A DNA stretch of 64,000 nucleotides from Palsa-506 sp963707065. Its GTDB lineage: Bacteria; Actinomycetota; Actinomycetes; Streptosporangiales; Streptosporangiaceae. The notes beneath the pieces were generated by a model. It saw nothing but the letters and a program-made list of their open reading frames with translations, had not been told where the DNA came from and did no database searches. The stretch's first letter is position 1, and every line of letters starts with the position of its first letter. The translations under genes were made by a program, and so were the position numbers. Shown one piece after another: positions 7,928-17,221 of this stretch. The DNA lies in NCBI GenBank assembly GCA_963707065.1, contig CAVPPJ010000059.1, forward strand, positions 21,178-85,177, written 5' to 3'.

Positions 7928-8730
7928 CAATGCAGCAGGCATTCGCCGCCCTGCATCACGGCCAGCGGCCCTTCGTCCTGCCGAACGCGTGGGACGTGGC
8001 CTCCGCGCTGCTCCTGCAGGAAGCCGGCTTCGCCGCGGTTGCCACGACCAGCCTCGGCGTGAATGCGGCCGCTGGCCTGCCCGACGCTGGCGGGACGGGC
8101 CGCGACGCTGCCCTTGACCTCGGCTGCACGCTGGCCAGGCGGCTGCGGGTGCCGGTCACCGTCGACTTTGAGGGCGGGTATTCCGACGATCCGGCGGCCG
8201 TCGCCGCGCTGGCAGCCGAGCTGGCCGAGGCCGGCGTGGCCGGCATCAACCTGGAAGACGGGCTGCCGGGCGGCGCGCTCCGGCCGGCTGGCCAGCACGT
8301 CGCGGTGATCGCCGCTGTCGTGGCGGCGGTCCCCGGCTTGTTCGTGAACGCGCGTACCGATACCTACTGGCTGAAGACGCCGGCCCCGGCGGAACGGCTC
8401 GGCGAGACCCTGCGCCGGGTGGAGGCGTTCCGGGACGCGGGCGCGCACGGGGTGTTCGTGCCCGGGCTCACCGGCCACGCCGATACCGCCGCTGTCGCGG
8501 CCCGGGCCGGTATCCCGCTGAACGTGCTCTGGCAGCCGGGCACACCGCTGGCGGACCTGGCGGCTGCGGGCGTTGCCCGGGTCAGCACCGGGTCAGCGCT
8601 CTACCGGGCGGCCCTGGGCGCGGCGCTCCGGGCCGCGGCGCAGGCGCGCGAGGCACCGGCAGCACCGGCCGGGCCTGTCGGCTACGCCGAGGTCCAGCGG
8701 CTGCTCTCGGCACCGCCCGAGCCGGCGTAG
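7924..8730 (+). CDS. Isocitrate lyase/PEP mutase superfamily protein (second paralogue)
   Basis: 268 residues. Family motifs in order: FVLPNAWDVASALLL, TVDFEGGYSDDP (metal-binding acidic loop), AGINLEDG, LFVNARTDTYWL, GVFVPGLTGH, LNVLWQPGTP. The order matches the 3538-4311 paralogue but sequence identity is only moderate. The ATG overlaps the stop of the P450-like gene, so the two are expressed together, probably under the divergent ArsR regulator. The reaction is unknown; cleavage of a C-C or C-P bond in a small oxoacid is the family theme. Confidence 0.85.
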   Translation: MTMQQAFAALHHGQRPFVLPNAWDVASALLLQEAGFAAVATTSLGVNAAAGLPDAGGTGRDAALDLGCTLARRLRVPVTVDFEGGYSDDPAAVAALAAELAEAGVAGINLEDGLPGGALRPAGQHVAVIAAVVAAVPGLFVNARTDTYWLKTPAPAERLGETLRRVEAFRDAGAHGVFVPGLTGHADTAAVAARAGIPLNVLWQPGTPLADLAAAGVARVSTGSALYRAALGAALRAAAQAREAPAAPAGPVGYAEVQRLLSAPPEPA

Positions 8731-8755
8731 CGGCGACCCGCCGACCATGATCGGA

Positions 8756-8790
8756 GAAGGATCCGGCGCCACCGGCGACGCGGATCCTTC
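8756..8790. terminator. Strong hairpin between convergent genes
   Basis: Perfect 10-bp stem: GAAGGATCCG at 8756-8765 and CGGATCCTTC at 8781-8790, with a GC-rich 15-nt loop that can form its own CGCC/GGCG mini-stem. It lies 25 bp after the PEP-mutase gene and 66 bp from the obg stop, so it probably terminates both transcripts. Confidence 0.7.
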
Positions 8791-8856
8791 GCCTTCATGG
8801 CGTCCGGGACCTGGCCGCCTGCCATCGGCATGACCAGTGGGGCCAGTGGGGCTGGG

Positions 8857-10221
8857 TCAGCTAGAGAGGCGACGGTCGGTTCCGCGCGGGCCGAAGCCCG
8901 CCCCGGTGGGCAGGTCCGGGTCCCAGTCGAACACCACCGCGTTCGTTTCCTCGCCGATCAGCACCTCGGCGCCGGGCACGGCGCCCGCCTCGGCGAGCGC
9001 GTTCTCGATGCCGAGCTTGGCCAGCCGGTCGGCCAGGTAGCCAACGGCCTCGTCGTTGCTGAAGTCGGTCTGCTGCACCCACCGCCGGGTCTTCTCGCCC
9101 CGGACGCTGAAACTGTTCGGGCCGGTCCTGACCAGCTCGAACACCGCCCCGGCGACGGGCTCGGGGCGAATGACCAGCCGGGTCGGCTCGGCCTTCGGCG
9201 CCGCCGCGCGGGCCGCCGAGATCACCCCGGCGAGCGCGAATGCCAGCTCACGCAGGCCTTCCTTGGTCGCCGCCGACACCGCGCAGACGGTCAGGCCGCG
9301 GGCGGCCAGCACCGGCGCCACCTGGTTCGCGCGCTCCCGGGCGGCCGGCACGTCGATCTTGTTGAGCGCCACGATCCTCGGCCGGTCGCGCAGGTCGGCA
9401 CCGGTCGCGGCCTCGTAGGCGGCTAGTTCCTGCTCGATCACGTCCAGGTCGGTGAGCGGATCGCGGCCCGGCTCCTCGATGGCGCAGTCGAGCACGTGCA
9501 CCAGGACCGTGCAGCGCTCCACATGCCGGAGGAAGTCGAGTCCCAGGCCCTTGCCGTGGCTCGCGCCGGGGATGAGCCCGGGCACGTCAGCGACCACGAA
9601 CTGGGTCTCCCCCGCCTCGGCCACGCCCAGGTGCGGGATCAGGGTGGTGAACGGGTAGTTCGCGATCTTCGGCCGGGCCGCCGACAGCACGGCGATCAGC
9701 GAGGACTTGCCCGCGTTCGGGAAGCCGACCAGGCCAGCGTCCGCCACGGTCTTGAGCTCGAGCACCAGGGTCTGCGCGACGCCGGGCTCGCCGCGGAGCG
9801 CGAAGCCAGGGGCCTTGCGCCGGGCCGACGCGAGCGCCGCGTTGCCGAGCCCGCCGTGGCCGCCCTGGGCGGCGATGAACCTGGTGCCCACGCCGATCAG
9901 GTCGGCGAGCGTGGCCCCGTCCTGGGTTTTGACCACGGTGCCGTCCGGGACCCGCAGCACGAGGTCCTCGCCCACCGCGCCGCTGCGGTGCGAGCCCGCG
10001 CCGGGCTTGCCGTTGCCTGCCCGCCGGAGTGGCCGGCGGTGGAAATCCAGCAGCGTCGCCGAGCTGGGATCGACCTCGATGATCACATTGCCGCCGCGGC
10101 CGCCGTTACCCCCGTCCGGGCCGCCGAGTGGCTTGAACTTTTCCCGGTGGATCGAGGCGCAGCCGTGGCCGCCATCACCGGCCTGCACCCTTACCTCGGC
10201 CTGATCAGCGAACTCAGCCAC
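8857..10221 (-). CDS. obg: GTPase Obg/CgtA
   Basis: 454 residues in the order Obg glycine-rich fold (1-158, e.g. GGPDGGNGGRGGNVI), G domain (about 160-330; P-loop GFPNAGKSS, switch TTLIPHLG, DVPGLIPGAS, NKID) and OCT domain (about 355-430). Essential GTPase in 50S assembly and stress or developmental control, known in Streptomyces to affect differentiation. It is last in the rplU-rpmA-obg operon order, separated from rpmA by a strong hairpin. Confidence 0.97.
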   Translation of the reverse strand: MAEFADQAEVRVQAGDGGHGCASIHREKFKPLGGPDGGNGGRGGNVIIEVDPSSATLLDFHRRPLRRAGNGKPGAGSHRSGAVGEDLVLRVPDGTVVKTQDGATLADLIGVGTRFIAAQGGHGGLGNAALASARRKAPGFALRGEPGVAQTLVLELKTVADAGLVGFPNAGKSSLIAVLSAARPKIANYPFTTLIPHLGVAEAGETQFVVADVPGLIPGASHGKGLGLDFLRHVERCTVLVHVLDCAIEEPGRDPLTDLDVIEQELAAYEAATGADLRDRPRIVALNKIDVPAARERANQVAPVLAARGLTVCAVSAATKEGLRELAFALAGVISAARAAAPKAEPTRLVIRPEPVAGAVFELVRTGPNSFSVRGEKTRRWVQQTDFSNDEAVGYLADRLAKLGIENALAEAGAVPGAEVLIGEETNAVVFDWDPDLPTGAGFGPRGTDRRLSS

Positions 10222-10283
10222 TGCCGCACCTCCTCTGCTCTGTTGCGCTGCCGCCCGGCTGCGGCGACGGCTGCCAGACGCGC

Positions 10284-10315
10284 CGAGGGCGGGCCGGGAA
10301 CCCGGTCCGCCCTCG
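10284..10315 (-). terminator. Long hairpin between rpmA and obg
   Basis: A 15-bp stem with one G-T pair and a 2-nt AA loop: CGAGGGCGGGCCGGG at 10284-10298 pairs with 10301-10315. It falls inside the rplU-rpmA-obg transcription unit, so it may act as a partial terminator or RNA-processing or stability element, lowering obg relative to the ribosomal proteins. Confidence 0.6.
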
Positions 10316-10346
10316 AGGCAACGCCTGGTGAACTGCTACTGCGGGC

Positions 10347-10631
10347 CTATCCGGCCTGCTCCGCGGCCACTGCCTCGGCCGCGACCGGGATCACGCTGAT
10401 AGCGCGCCGACCCCGCCGGGTGCCGAACTCGACCTTCCCGGTGACGAGGGCGAACAGGGTGTCATCCCCGCCTCGCCCGACGCCAGGGCCGGGATGGAAG
10501 TGGGTACCGTGCTGGCGCACGATGATCTCGCCCGCGCCGACCAGCTGGCCGCCGAACCGCTTCACGCCGAGCCGCTGAGCGGCCGAGTCCCGGCCGTTCC
10601 GGCTGGACGAGGCGCCCTTCTTGTGTGCCAT
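10347..10631 (-). CDS. rpmA: 50S ribosomal protein L27
   Basis: 94 residues starting MAHKKGASSSRNGRDS, the highly conserved L27 N-terminus that reaches the peptidyl-transferase centre, followed by QRLGVKRFGGQ and GTHFHPGPGVGRGGDDTLFAL. There is no extra cleavable N-terminal peptide such as Firmicutes have. It lies one base after the rplU stop. Confidence 0.97.
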   Translation of the reverse strand: MAHKKGASSSRNGRDSAAQRLGVKRFGGQLVGAGEIIVRQHGTHFHPGPGVGRGGDDTLFALVTGKVEFGTRRGRRAISVIPVAAEAVAAEQAG

Positions 10632-10632
10632 C

Positions 10633-10974
10633 TCAGCCCTTCTTCCTTGAGCTGGCGGTAGCCTTCCCGGCACTGATCTTGGTGATCTTGACCTGCGTGT
10701 ACTTCTGCCGGTGACCAAGCCGGCGCCGGTAGCCGGTCTTGTTCTTGTAGTGGATCATGTTGATCTTTGGTCCGCTGACGGGGCCGAGAATCTCCGCGGT
10801 GACCTGATATCCGCCGAGCACCGCCGGGTCGCTGATGACGTTACTGCCGTCGACGACGAGCACGGCGGGCAGCGTCAGGCTGGACCCGACCTCGCCGCTG
10901 AGCTTGTCAACGGTCAGGACATCATCAACGGACGCCTTCTCCTGCCTGCCGCCGCAGCGCACGATCGCGTACAC
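10633..10974 (-). CDS. rplU: 50S ribosomal protein L21
   Basis: 113 residues from GTG (YAIVRCGGRQEKASVDD). The L21 signature KINMIHYKNKTGYRRRLGHRQ is near the C-terminus. A GGGAGAG Shine-Dalgarno lies about 8 nt upstream. The 162-bp region before it holds the promoter of the L21-L27-Obg operon; a TAGCCT -10-like hexamer would give a leader of about 130 nt. Confidence 0.96.
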   Translation of the reverse strand: MYAIVRCGGRQEKASVDDVLTVDKLSGEVGSSLTLPAVLVVDGSNVISDPAVLGGYQVTAEILGPVSGPKINMIHYKNKTGYRRRLGHRQKYTQVKITKISAGKATASSRKKG

Positions 10975-11136
10975 CGTGAACTCTCTCCCTTATGCGTGCC
11001 CGCCGCGAGATTCGCGGAATGAGCTCGACATCGATGCGAGCGGGCTGCCATCTTGCGCACGGCACAACCACCGGCAGAACCGCCACTGGATCTATCCTGT
11101 GCGCCGACCCCAAAGGCTACCAGACTTGGCGCATCC

Positions 11137-14100
11137 TCAGATCGCCGCGGCCGGCGCCTCCCTGGTCCCGCGATCGCCGGCCTGCCCGGCGCTCGCCTCC
11201 GCATCGCCGTGCTCAGCGGCTGAGTCCGGGGCCTGCGCCGCCGCGGCCGGCCTGCGGCGGCGACGGGCGGCCGGGCGCTTTGCCTCCGCTGGCTCGTCAG
11301 CCGCCTGACCGGCCCCCTCGGCCGCAGTGCCGCCGGACGACGCAGTGCCGCCGGACGACGCAGTGCCGCCGGACTCGGTACCGGGAGCCACGGCGCCGCC
11401 GATCATGACCGGGCCTACGGTGACCACGGACGAAACGGGCTTGTCCGCCGGGCGCCCGGACTCAGCCGCGTGACCGGCACCCGCCGCGTGACCGGCACCG
11501 GCCGCGTGATCGGCACCGGCCGCATGGTCGGCACCGGCCGCGTGATCGGCACCAGCCGCATGATCAGCGCCAGCGGCAGGCACGGCACTGGCCGCAGGCA
11601 CGGCACTGGCCGTCGGCGCGGCCTCAGTAGCGCGCATCGCGGCCGCCACGTCCGAGGGGTGAGCCATATTCGCCGGCTCCCCGGCCGGCATCTTGCCCGC
11701 CGGGTCCGCTGTCGCGGCCGGCTGCTCGCCCTTCCGGCCGCGGCCGGAACCGCGGCCGTTGCGGCGGCCGCCGTTCCTGCCCTGGCCATCGCCGCCCGAC
11801 TGCCGGTCACCATCCCCGGCCGACGCGCCGCGCGGGCTGGCCGGAGTGTGATCAACCGGTTCGAGCGATACCAGCACGCCGCGCCCGTTGCAGTGCTCGC
11901 ACGGCACCGAGAACGCCTCAAGCAGGCCGGAGCCGACCCGTTTGCGCGTCATCTGCACCAGGCCGAGCGAGGTGACCTCGGCCACCTGATGCTTGGTCCG
12001 GTCCCGCGCCAGGCACTCGAGCAGCCGCCTGAGCACCAGGTCGCGGTTGCTCTCCAGCACCATGTCGATGAAGTCGATGACGATGATGCCGCCCACGTCC
12101 CGCACCCGGAGCTGCCGGACGATCTCCTCGGCCGCCTCCAGGTTGTTGCGGGTGACCGTCTGCTCCAGGTTGCCGCCGTGGCCGGTGAACTTGCCCGTGT
12201 TCACGTCGATCACGGTCATCGCCTCGGTCGCGTCGATCACCAGCGAGCCGCCGCTGGGCAGCCAGACCTTGCGGTCCAGGGCCTTGGCGATCTGCTCGTC
12301 AATCCGGTACGCGGCAAAGACGTCCTGGCTGTCTTCCCACCGGCTCAGCCGGTCGGCGAGGTGCGGCGCGACATAGCGGACATAGTCCTCCACCGTGTCC
12401 CACTCGCCGTCGCTGGAGATGACCAGGCTGGCGAAATCCTCGTTGAAGATGTCCCTGACCACCCTGATCGTCAGGTCGGGCTCGCTGTAGAGCAGCTCGG
12501 GAGCGGTCGCGGTCTTCGCCTTCTGCTCGATGGCCTCCCACTGCGCGGACAGCCGGGCGACGTCCTGCGCGAGCTCCTCCTCGGCGGCACCCTCGGCGGC
12601 CGTGCGGACGATCACCCCGGCGTTCTCCGGCATGATCTTCTTGAGGATCTGCTTGAGCCGGGCGCGCTCGGTGTCGGGCAGCTTGCGGCTGATCCCGGTC
12701 ATCCCGGCGCCCGGCACGTAGACGAGATAGCGGCCGGGCAGGCTCACCTGGCTAGTGAGCCGGGCGCCCTTGTGGCCGATCGGGTCCTTGGTGGCCTGCA
12801 CGAGAATCGACTGGCCGGACTTGAGCGCCGACTCGATGCGCTTGGACTCGCCTTCGAGCCCGCTGGCATCGAAGTTGACCTCGCCGGCGTAAAGAACCGC
12901 GTTGCGGCCCTTGCCGATGTCGACGAACGCGGCCTCCATGGAGGGCAGCACGTTCTGCACCTTGCCGAGATAGACGTTCCCGACATAGGACTGGTGGCTG
13001 GCCTTGTCCACGTAGTGCTCGACCAGCACGCCGTCCTCGAGCACCGCGATCTGGGTCCGCTCGCCGTGCTGCCTGACGACCATGAGCCGGTCCACGGCCT
13101 CGCGGCGGGCCAGGAACTCGGACTCGGTGATGATCGGCGGACGCCGCCTGCCGGACTCGCGGCCCTCGCGCCTGCGCTGCCGCTTGGCCTCCAGCCGGGT
13201 GGATCCGCGGACGCCCTTGACGTCATTGGATGGCTCATCGGCCGCGGCACGCGCGGTACGGACGTGCACGACCGTGTTCGGCGGGTCGTCGGGTGCCTGG
13301 GAGTCGGCCTCGCCGGAGGATCCGCTGCGCCGCCTGCGGCGCCTGCGCCGGGCGGGCGTGGTGCTCCCGTCGCCGTCCTCGTCGTTCTCGTCGGCGTCAT
13401 CCTCGGCGGCATCGGCCGCCGCGGTCCGGCGCCTGCCGTTGCCGTCCTGGGCGCCGTGGCCGCCGTCGTCCGGGCCCGCGGCGGCCGGCTCGGCGCCGCC
13501 GTCAGCATCCTCGCCCGCGGCGCCGCGGCCCTTGCCGTGGCTGCGGCCACCGCGGCGGCGGCGCTTGCCCGGCGCGGCGGCCCCGCCGTCCTCGTTGTCG
13601 TGATCGGCTGACCCGGCGTGCTCAGCCGCCCCGTCCGGGGCGGCTGCCTGCACCGGGTCCGGAGCGCCAGCCGCCCGCTTGCCACTGCGGCCGGCCGCGC
13701 CCTGGCCGGCGGCGCTCTGGCCGATCTCCGGCGGCTGGAAAATAACCAGCGGCGGCAGGAATCCGGTGGCCAGCGCGGCCGGCGCCGCGGTGGGAGTGAA
13801 CTCCGGCGCGGGGACCGCGCCGGGCCCGCTGGCCGCGCGCGAGCCGGCCGGCGGCGCGACGGCAGGCGGCATCGCCACCGGCGCCATCGCCGCCTGCGAC
13901 TGAGCAGCTGGGGGCGCTACCTGCGGTCCGGCCTCGTGCGGCACGGCCACCGCGGGCCGTGCCTGCGACCCGGCCGGGGGCGCGGTGGCAGCCGGCTGCG
14001 CGGCCGGCGCCTGCCGGGCTGGCTCGGCCGGCGGCCGCGCGGCCGGCGGGTTAGCGGGCCGGGTCACGGCACGCCGGGCGCGCCGTAGCAGGCCCCGGTT

Positions 14101-14247
14101 TCCGCCCCCGTCGTCATCACCGCCGCGGCCACGGCCGCGACGGCCCGTGCCGCCAGCGGCCGCCGCATCACCTGCGGCTTCCGCTACATCAGCGGCCGGT
14201 CCTGGCCGGTCACGGTCTTCTCTATCCTGTGGCTCGATTTCGAGCAT
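11137..14247 (-). CDS. rne: Ribonuclease E/G family endoribonuclease
   Basis: 1036 residues. An N-terminal acidic/Pro-Ala/Arg-rich disordered region covers about 1-370. The catalytic core follows: S1 domain from GERTQIAVLEDGVLVEHYVD, Mg-binding aspartates in VIDVNTGKFTG and IVIDFIDM, and the Zn-link PCEHCNGRG. The C-terminal disordered tail (about 820-1036) contains tandem GADHAA hexapeptides and SSGGTA repeats, each from 18-bp DNA units. A central catalytic domain flanked by long disordered arms is typical of actinobacterial RNase E/G. The MLE start overlaps the preceding gene by 64 nt. Confidence 0.95.
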   Translation of the reverse strand: MLEIEPQDREDRDRPGPAADVAEAAGDAAAAGGTGRRGRGRGGDDDGGGNRGLLRRARRAVTRPANPPAARPPAEPARQAPAAQPAATAPPAGSQARPAVAVPHEAGPQVAPPAAQSQAAMAPVAMPPAVAPPAGSRAASGPGAVPAPEFTPTAAPAALATGFLPPLVIFQPPEIGQSAAGQGAAGRSGKRAAGAPDPVQAAAPDGAAEHAGSADHDNEDGGAAAPGKRRRRGGRSHGKGRGAAGEDADGGAEPAAAGPDDGGHGAQDGNGRRRTAAADAAEDDADENDEDGDGSTTPARRRRRRRRSGSSGEADSQAPDDPPNTVVHVRTARAAADEPSNDVKGVRGSTRLEAKRQRRREGRESGRRRPPIITESEFLARREAVDRLMVVRQHGERTQIAVLEDGVLVEHYVDKASHQSYVGNVYLGKVQNVLPSMEAAFVDIGKGRNAVLYAGEVNFDASGLEGESKRIESALKSGQSILVQATKDPIGHKGARLTSQVSLPGRYLVYVPGAGMTGISRKLPDTERARLKQILKKIMPENAGVIVRTAAEGAAEEELAQDVARLSAQWEAIEQKAKTATAPELLYSEPDLTIRVVRDIFNEDFASLVISSDGEWDTVEDYVRYVAPHLADRLSRWEDSQDVFAAYRIDEQIAKALDRKVWLPSGGSLVIDATEAMTVIDVNTGKFTGHGGNLEQTVTRNNLEAAEEIVRQLRVRDVGGIIVIDFIDMVLESNRDLVLRRLLECLARDRTKHQVAEVTSLGLVQMTRKRVGSGLLEAFSVPCEHCNGRGVLVSLEPVDHTPASPRGASAGDGDRQSGGDGQGRNGGRRNGRGSGRGRKGEQPAATADPAGKMPAGEPANMAHPSDVAAAMRATEAAPTASAVPAASAVPAAGADHAAGADHAAGADHAAGADHAAGAGHAAGAGHAAESGRPADKPVSSVVTVGPVMIGGAVAPGTESGGTASSGGTASSGGTAAEGAGQAADEPAEAKRPAARRRRRPAAAAQAPDSAAEHGDAEASAGQAGDRGTREAPAAAI
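11326..11580 (-). repeat. 18-bp tandem repeats in the rne C-terminal tail
   Basis: Two blocks: three units encoding SSGGTA (about 11326-11380) and six to seven units encoding GADHAA/GAGHAA (about 11467-11575), all in frame with an 18-bp period. Confidence 0.85.
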
Positions 14248-15212
14248 CCGGGCATTCTCCCGTCAGGCTCCCGGGCGCGTAGGTCCGTTTCCGGGCCCTC
14301 CGCGCCGCGCAGGAGCTGGTCGTACGCGTTCGCTGGTGCGGCGTCCGCCATGACGGCGGGCACCGCGCCCAGGCGCGTTGTCTGTACCTGTCCCAAGCTC
14401 CGCCCGGCCGGCGCAGACGCCTGCGCGGTGGCCCCGGCGGGCGCTGCGGTACCGCGCCCGGTCGGGCCGGGCGCCGGCGTGGTAGCAGCCTCAATACCGA
14501 GCGGTCCCTGCGCCAGCCGCGTCACCAGTGGCGGCGACGATGGCGCGAGGCCCGCCAGCTGGCGGAGCGCGGTCAGGATGTCATCGGGCCGGACGGCAGG
14601 CGTCATGTGCCGAACAACCATTCGAAGTACGGCACATGCGGCGTCTCGCCCATTGGCGGCACGCCCGTCTACCTCAAGCATGATCACGGCGGCGCGGGCA
14701 TCCATCCGCCGGATTCCCTTCCCGGTGAGGCGCTCCACCTCCGCGGTACCGGCGGCGAGGAAGACCTCGACCGCCCGGGCCGCGTCAGCGGGCGTCACCC
14801 CGGGAAGCACAACTTCCCAGTCGGATGCCTCCAGCCCCAGGGCATCCAGCTGGCCGGCGGCCGGGCCGCCGGTCTTCTCCAGAACCTCAATCACATCAAT
14901 TCCGCTCGGCAGGGCAGCGTCGAGCCGATCCCGCACATCGGAGGCGGCGCACGGTCCGGTGAGGCCGAGTTCTAGGTACTCAGCCTCGCTCGCGGTTCCC
15001 GTCTGCGCTCCCCCCGCGTAAGAAATCCTCGGGTGCGGAGAAAAGCCCGCCGAATACGCGATGGGCAATCCGGCCCTTCGCACTCCCCGCTCCACGGCAC
15101 GCGCGATATCCCTGTGACTCGCGAAACGCATCCTGCCTCTTTTAGCGTACCGGACGACCAGCCGCTGGGCGACAGGCGCCGGCGGCGGGCCGTCCGGCAC
15201 GGCGCGGCCCAT
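14184..15212 (-). CDS. TIGR03936-type radical-SAM-associated protein (DUF2344)
   Basis: 342 residues. The conserved N-terminal two thirds (RLVVRYAKRGRMRFASHRDI, YSAGFSPHPRISYAGG, SEAEYLELGL) matches the DUF2344 family, which is nearly always next to the TIGR03960 B12-binding radical SAM protein; in some lineages the two are fused. It starts immediately after that gene's stop (TAGATG). The C-terminal 100 residues are low-complexity Ala/Pro, and the last 64 nt overlap the start of rne. Role unresolved; RNA modification is a guess from context. Confidence 0.85.
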   Translation of the reverse strand: MGRAVPDGPPPAPVAQRLVVRYAKRGRMRFASHRDIARAVERGVRRAGLPIAYSAGFSPHPRISYAGGAQTGTASEAEYLELGLTGPCAASDVRDRLDAALPSGIDVIEVLEKTGGPAAGQLDALGLEASDWEVVLPGVTPADAARAVEVFLAAGTAEVERLTGKGIRRMDARAAVIMLEVDGRAANGRDAACAVLRMVVRHMTPAVRPDDILTALRQLAGLAPSSPPLVTRLAQGPLGIEAATTPAPGPTGRGTAAPAGATAQASAPAGRSLGQVQTTRLGAVPAVMADAAPANAYDQLLRGAEGPETDLRAREPDGRMPGCSKSSHRIEKTVTGQDRPLM

Positions 15213-17171
15213 CTACGCCCCGCGCCCGGTGCCGGCGTCAGCGGCCACCGTCAGCGGCAGCAGCTTCACCCCGGTCGGCCCGGCCTGGATCTCGGTGCCC
15301 ATCGACGGGCAGACGCCGCATTCGAAGCAGGGCGTCCAGCGGCAGTCGTCCACCTCGGCCGCCCCGGCCGGGTCGATGGCGGCCAGCCAGTCCTGCCAGA
15401 GCCAGTCCCGGTCCAGCCCGGCGTCGAGGTGATCCCAGGGCAGCACCTCGGCGTAGCCGCGCTCCCTGGTGGTGTACCAGGCGAGGTCGACGCCGTCGGC
15501 GGCCAGCTCCTCGGCGGCGCAGCGCTCCCAGCGGTCGTAGGAGAAGTGCTCGCTCCAGCCCTCGAAGCGGGCACCGTCCTGCCAGGCCGCCCTGATGACC
15601 TTCGATACCCGGCGGTCACCGCGGGACAGCAGTCCCTCGATCACCGACGGCCTGCCGTCGTGGTAGCGGAAGCCGATCGCCTTGCCGTAGGAGCGGTCGG
15701 CGCGCAGCAGGCGGCCGAGCGCGCGGAGCCGGGCATCGACCGTCTCGTGATCGCACTGCGCGGCCCACTGGAAGGGGGTGTGCGGCTTGGGCACGAAGCC
15801 GCCGATGGACACGGTGCAGCGGATGTCACGGCGCCCGCTGGCCGCGCGGCCCGCCTTGATGACCCGCTGCGCGACCCGGGCGATGGCGAGCACGTCCTCG
15901 TCGGTCTCGGTCGGCAGGCCGCACATGAAGTAGAGCTTCACCTGCCGCCAGCCGTTCGCGTACGCGGTGGTGACGGTCTCGATCAGGTCTTCCTCGGTGA
16001 CCATCTTGTTGATGACCCGGCGGATCCGGTCCGTGCCGCCCTCCGGGGCGAAGGTGAGCCCGGAGCGCCTGCCGTTCCTGCTCAGCTCGTTGGCCAGCGT
16101 GACGTTGAAGGCGTCCACCCGGGTGGAGGGCAGCGACAGCCCGGTATTCGTGCCGTCGTACTGGTCGGCCAGTCCGGTCGCTAGCTCGTTAATCTCACTG
16201 TGGTCGGCGCTGGACAGGGAGAGCAGCCCGACCTCACCGAATCCGCTCTCCGCCAGCCCTTTGCTCACCATCTCGCTGATGGCCGTGATGGAGCGCTCGC
16301 GGACCGGGCGGGTGATCATCCCGGCCTGGCAGAACCGGCAGCCGCGGGTGCAGCCGCGGAAGATCTCCACGCTGAACCGCTCGTGCACCGTCTCCGCGAT
16401 CGGCACCAGCGGCTTGCTCGGGTACGGCCAGGAGTCGAGGTCCATCACGGTGTGCTTGGCCACGGCGCGGGGCACGCCGGGCCGGTTCGGCGTGACCCGG
16501 CCGATGGTCGCGTCCGGCAGGTAGTCGACGTCGTAGAACCGCGGCACGTAGACGCCGCCCGCGGTGGCCAGGCTGTGCAGCAGGCCGTCCCGGCCGTCCG
16601 GCCGGCCGGCCCGCTTCCAGCTCCTGATCAGCTCGGTGATGGTCAGCACGGCCTGCTCGCCGTCGCCGAGCACGGCCCCGTCGATGAACTCGGCGATCGG
16701 CTCGGGATTGAACGCGGCGTGCCCGCCGGCCAGCACCAGCGGGTGGCCGGCGCCGCGGTCGGCCGCGGCCAGCGGGATCCCGGCGAGATCAAGCGCGGTC
16801 AGCAGGTTGGTGTAGCCGAGCTCGGTCGCGAAACTCACCCCGAGCACGTCGAACGCGCCCACCGGCCGGTGCGCGTCGACGGTGAACTGGGGCACGTGCT
16901 GCTCGCGCATCAGCGCCTCGAGGTCCTGCCAGACGCTGTAGGTGCGCTCGGCGAGCACGCCCTCGCGGCCGTTGAGCACCTCGTAGAGAATCTGGATGCC
17001 CTGGTTCGGCAGGCCCACCTCGTAGGCGTCCGGGTACATCAGCGCCCACCGGACCTCGGCGGCGTCCCAGTCCTTGACGACCGAGTTCAGCTCGCCGCCG
17101 ATGTACTGGACGGGCTTGCGGACGAGCGGGAGCAGCCGTTCCAGCTGGGGGTAGACCGAGTCCACGGGCAT
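15213..17171 (-). CDS. TIGR03960 family B12-binding-type radical SAM protein
   Basis: 652 residues. The N-terminal Rossmann-type domain (about 30-200) includes VGLPNQGIQILYEVLN. The radical SAM core begins with the 4Fe-4S motif CTRGCRFCQAG at about residue 285, followed by SLSSADHSEI and FAPEGGTDRIRRVINK. The C-terminal Cys cluster CRWTPCFECGVC near 620 may hold a second cluster or Zn. Widespread in actinobacteria directly upstream of DUF2344 and rne; the substrate is not established. GTG/ATG choices do not change the domains. Confidence 0.92.
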   Translation of the reverse strand: MPVDSVYPQLERLLPLVRKPVQYIGGELNSVVKDWDAAEVRWALMYPDAYEVGLPNQGIQILYEVLNGREGVLAERTYSVWQDLEALMREQHVPQFTVDAHRPVGAFDVLGVSFATELGYTNLLTALDLAGIPLAAADRGAGHPLVLAGGHAAFNPEPIAEFIDGAVLGDGEQAVLTITELIRSWKRAGRPDGRDGLLHSLATAGGVYVPRFYDVDYLPDATIGRVTPNRPGVPRAVAKHTVMDLDSWPYPSKPLVPIAETVHERFSVEIFRGCTRGCRFCQAGMITRPVRERSITAISEMVSKGLAESGFGEVGLLSLSSADHSEINELATGLADQYDGTNTGLSLPSTRVDAFNVTLANELSRNGRRSGLTFAPEGGTDRIRRVINKMVTEEDLIETVTTAYANGWRQVKLYFMCGLPTETDEDVLAIARVAQRVIKAGRAASGRRDIRCTVSIGGFVPKPHTPFQWAAQCDHETVDARLRALGRLLRADRSYGKAIGFRYHDGRPSVIEGLLSRGDRRVSKVIRAAWQDGARFEGWSEHFSYDRWERCAAEELAADGVDLAWYTTRERGYAEVLPWDHLDAGLDRDWLWQDWLAAIDPAGAAEVDDCRWTPCFECGVCPSMGTEIQAGPTGVKLLPLTVAADAGTGRGA

Positions 17172-17221
17172 TCACTCAGCGTACCGATGCGGCGCAAGCC
17201 GGCGTCCGGTCGGCCCGCGGG

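Noticed and set aside
6686..8730. Natural-product biosynthetic cluster around the P450
   Set aside because: No synthase, transferase or other tailoring genes nearby; flanks are map, a phosphatase and obg.
10975..11136. Autoregulatory L21 leader RNA
   Set aside because: The leader is long enough, but no L21-leader structure could be recognised by eye. A covariance-model search (Rfam L21 leader) would decide.
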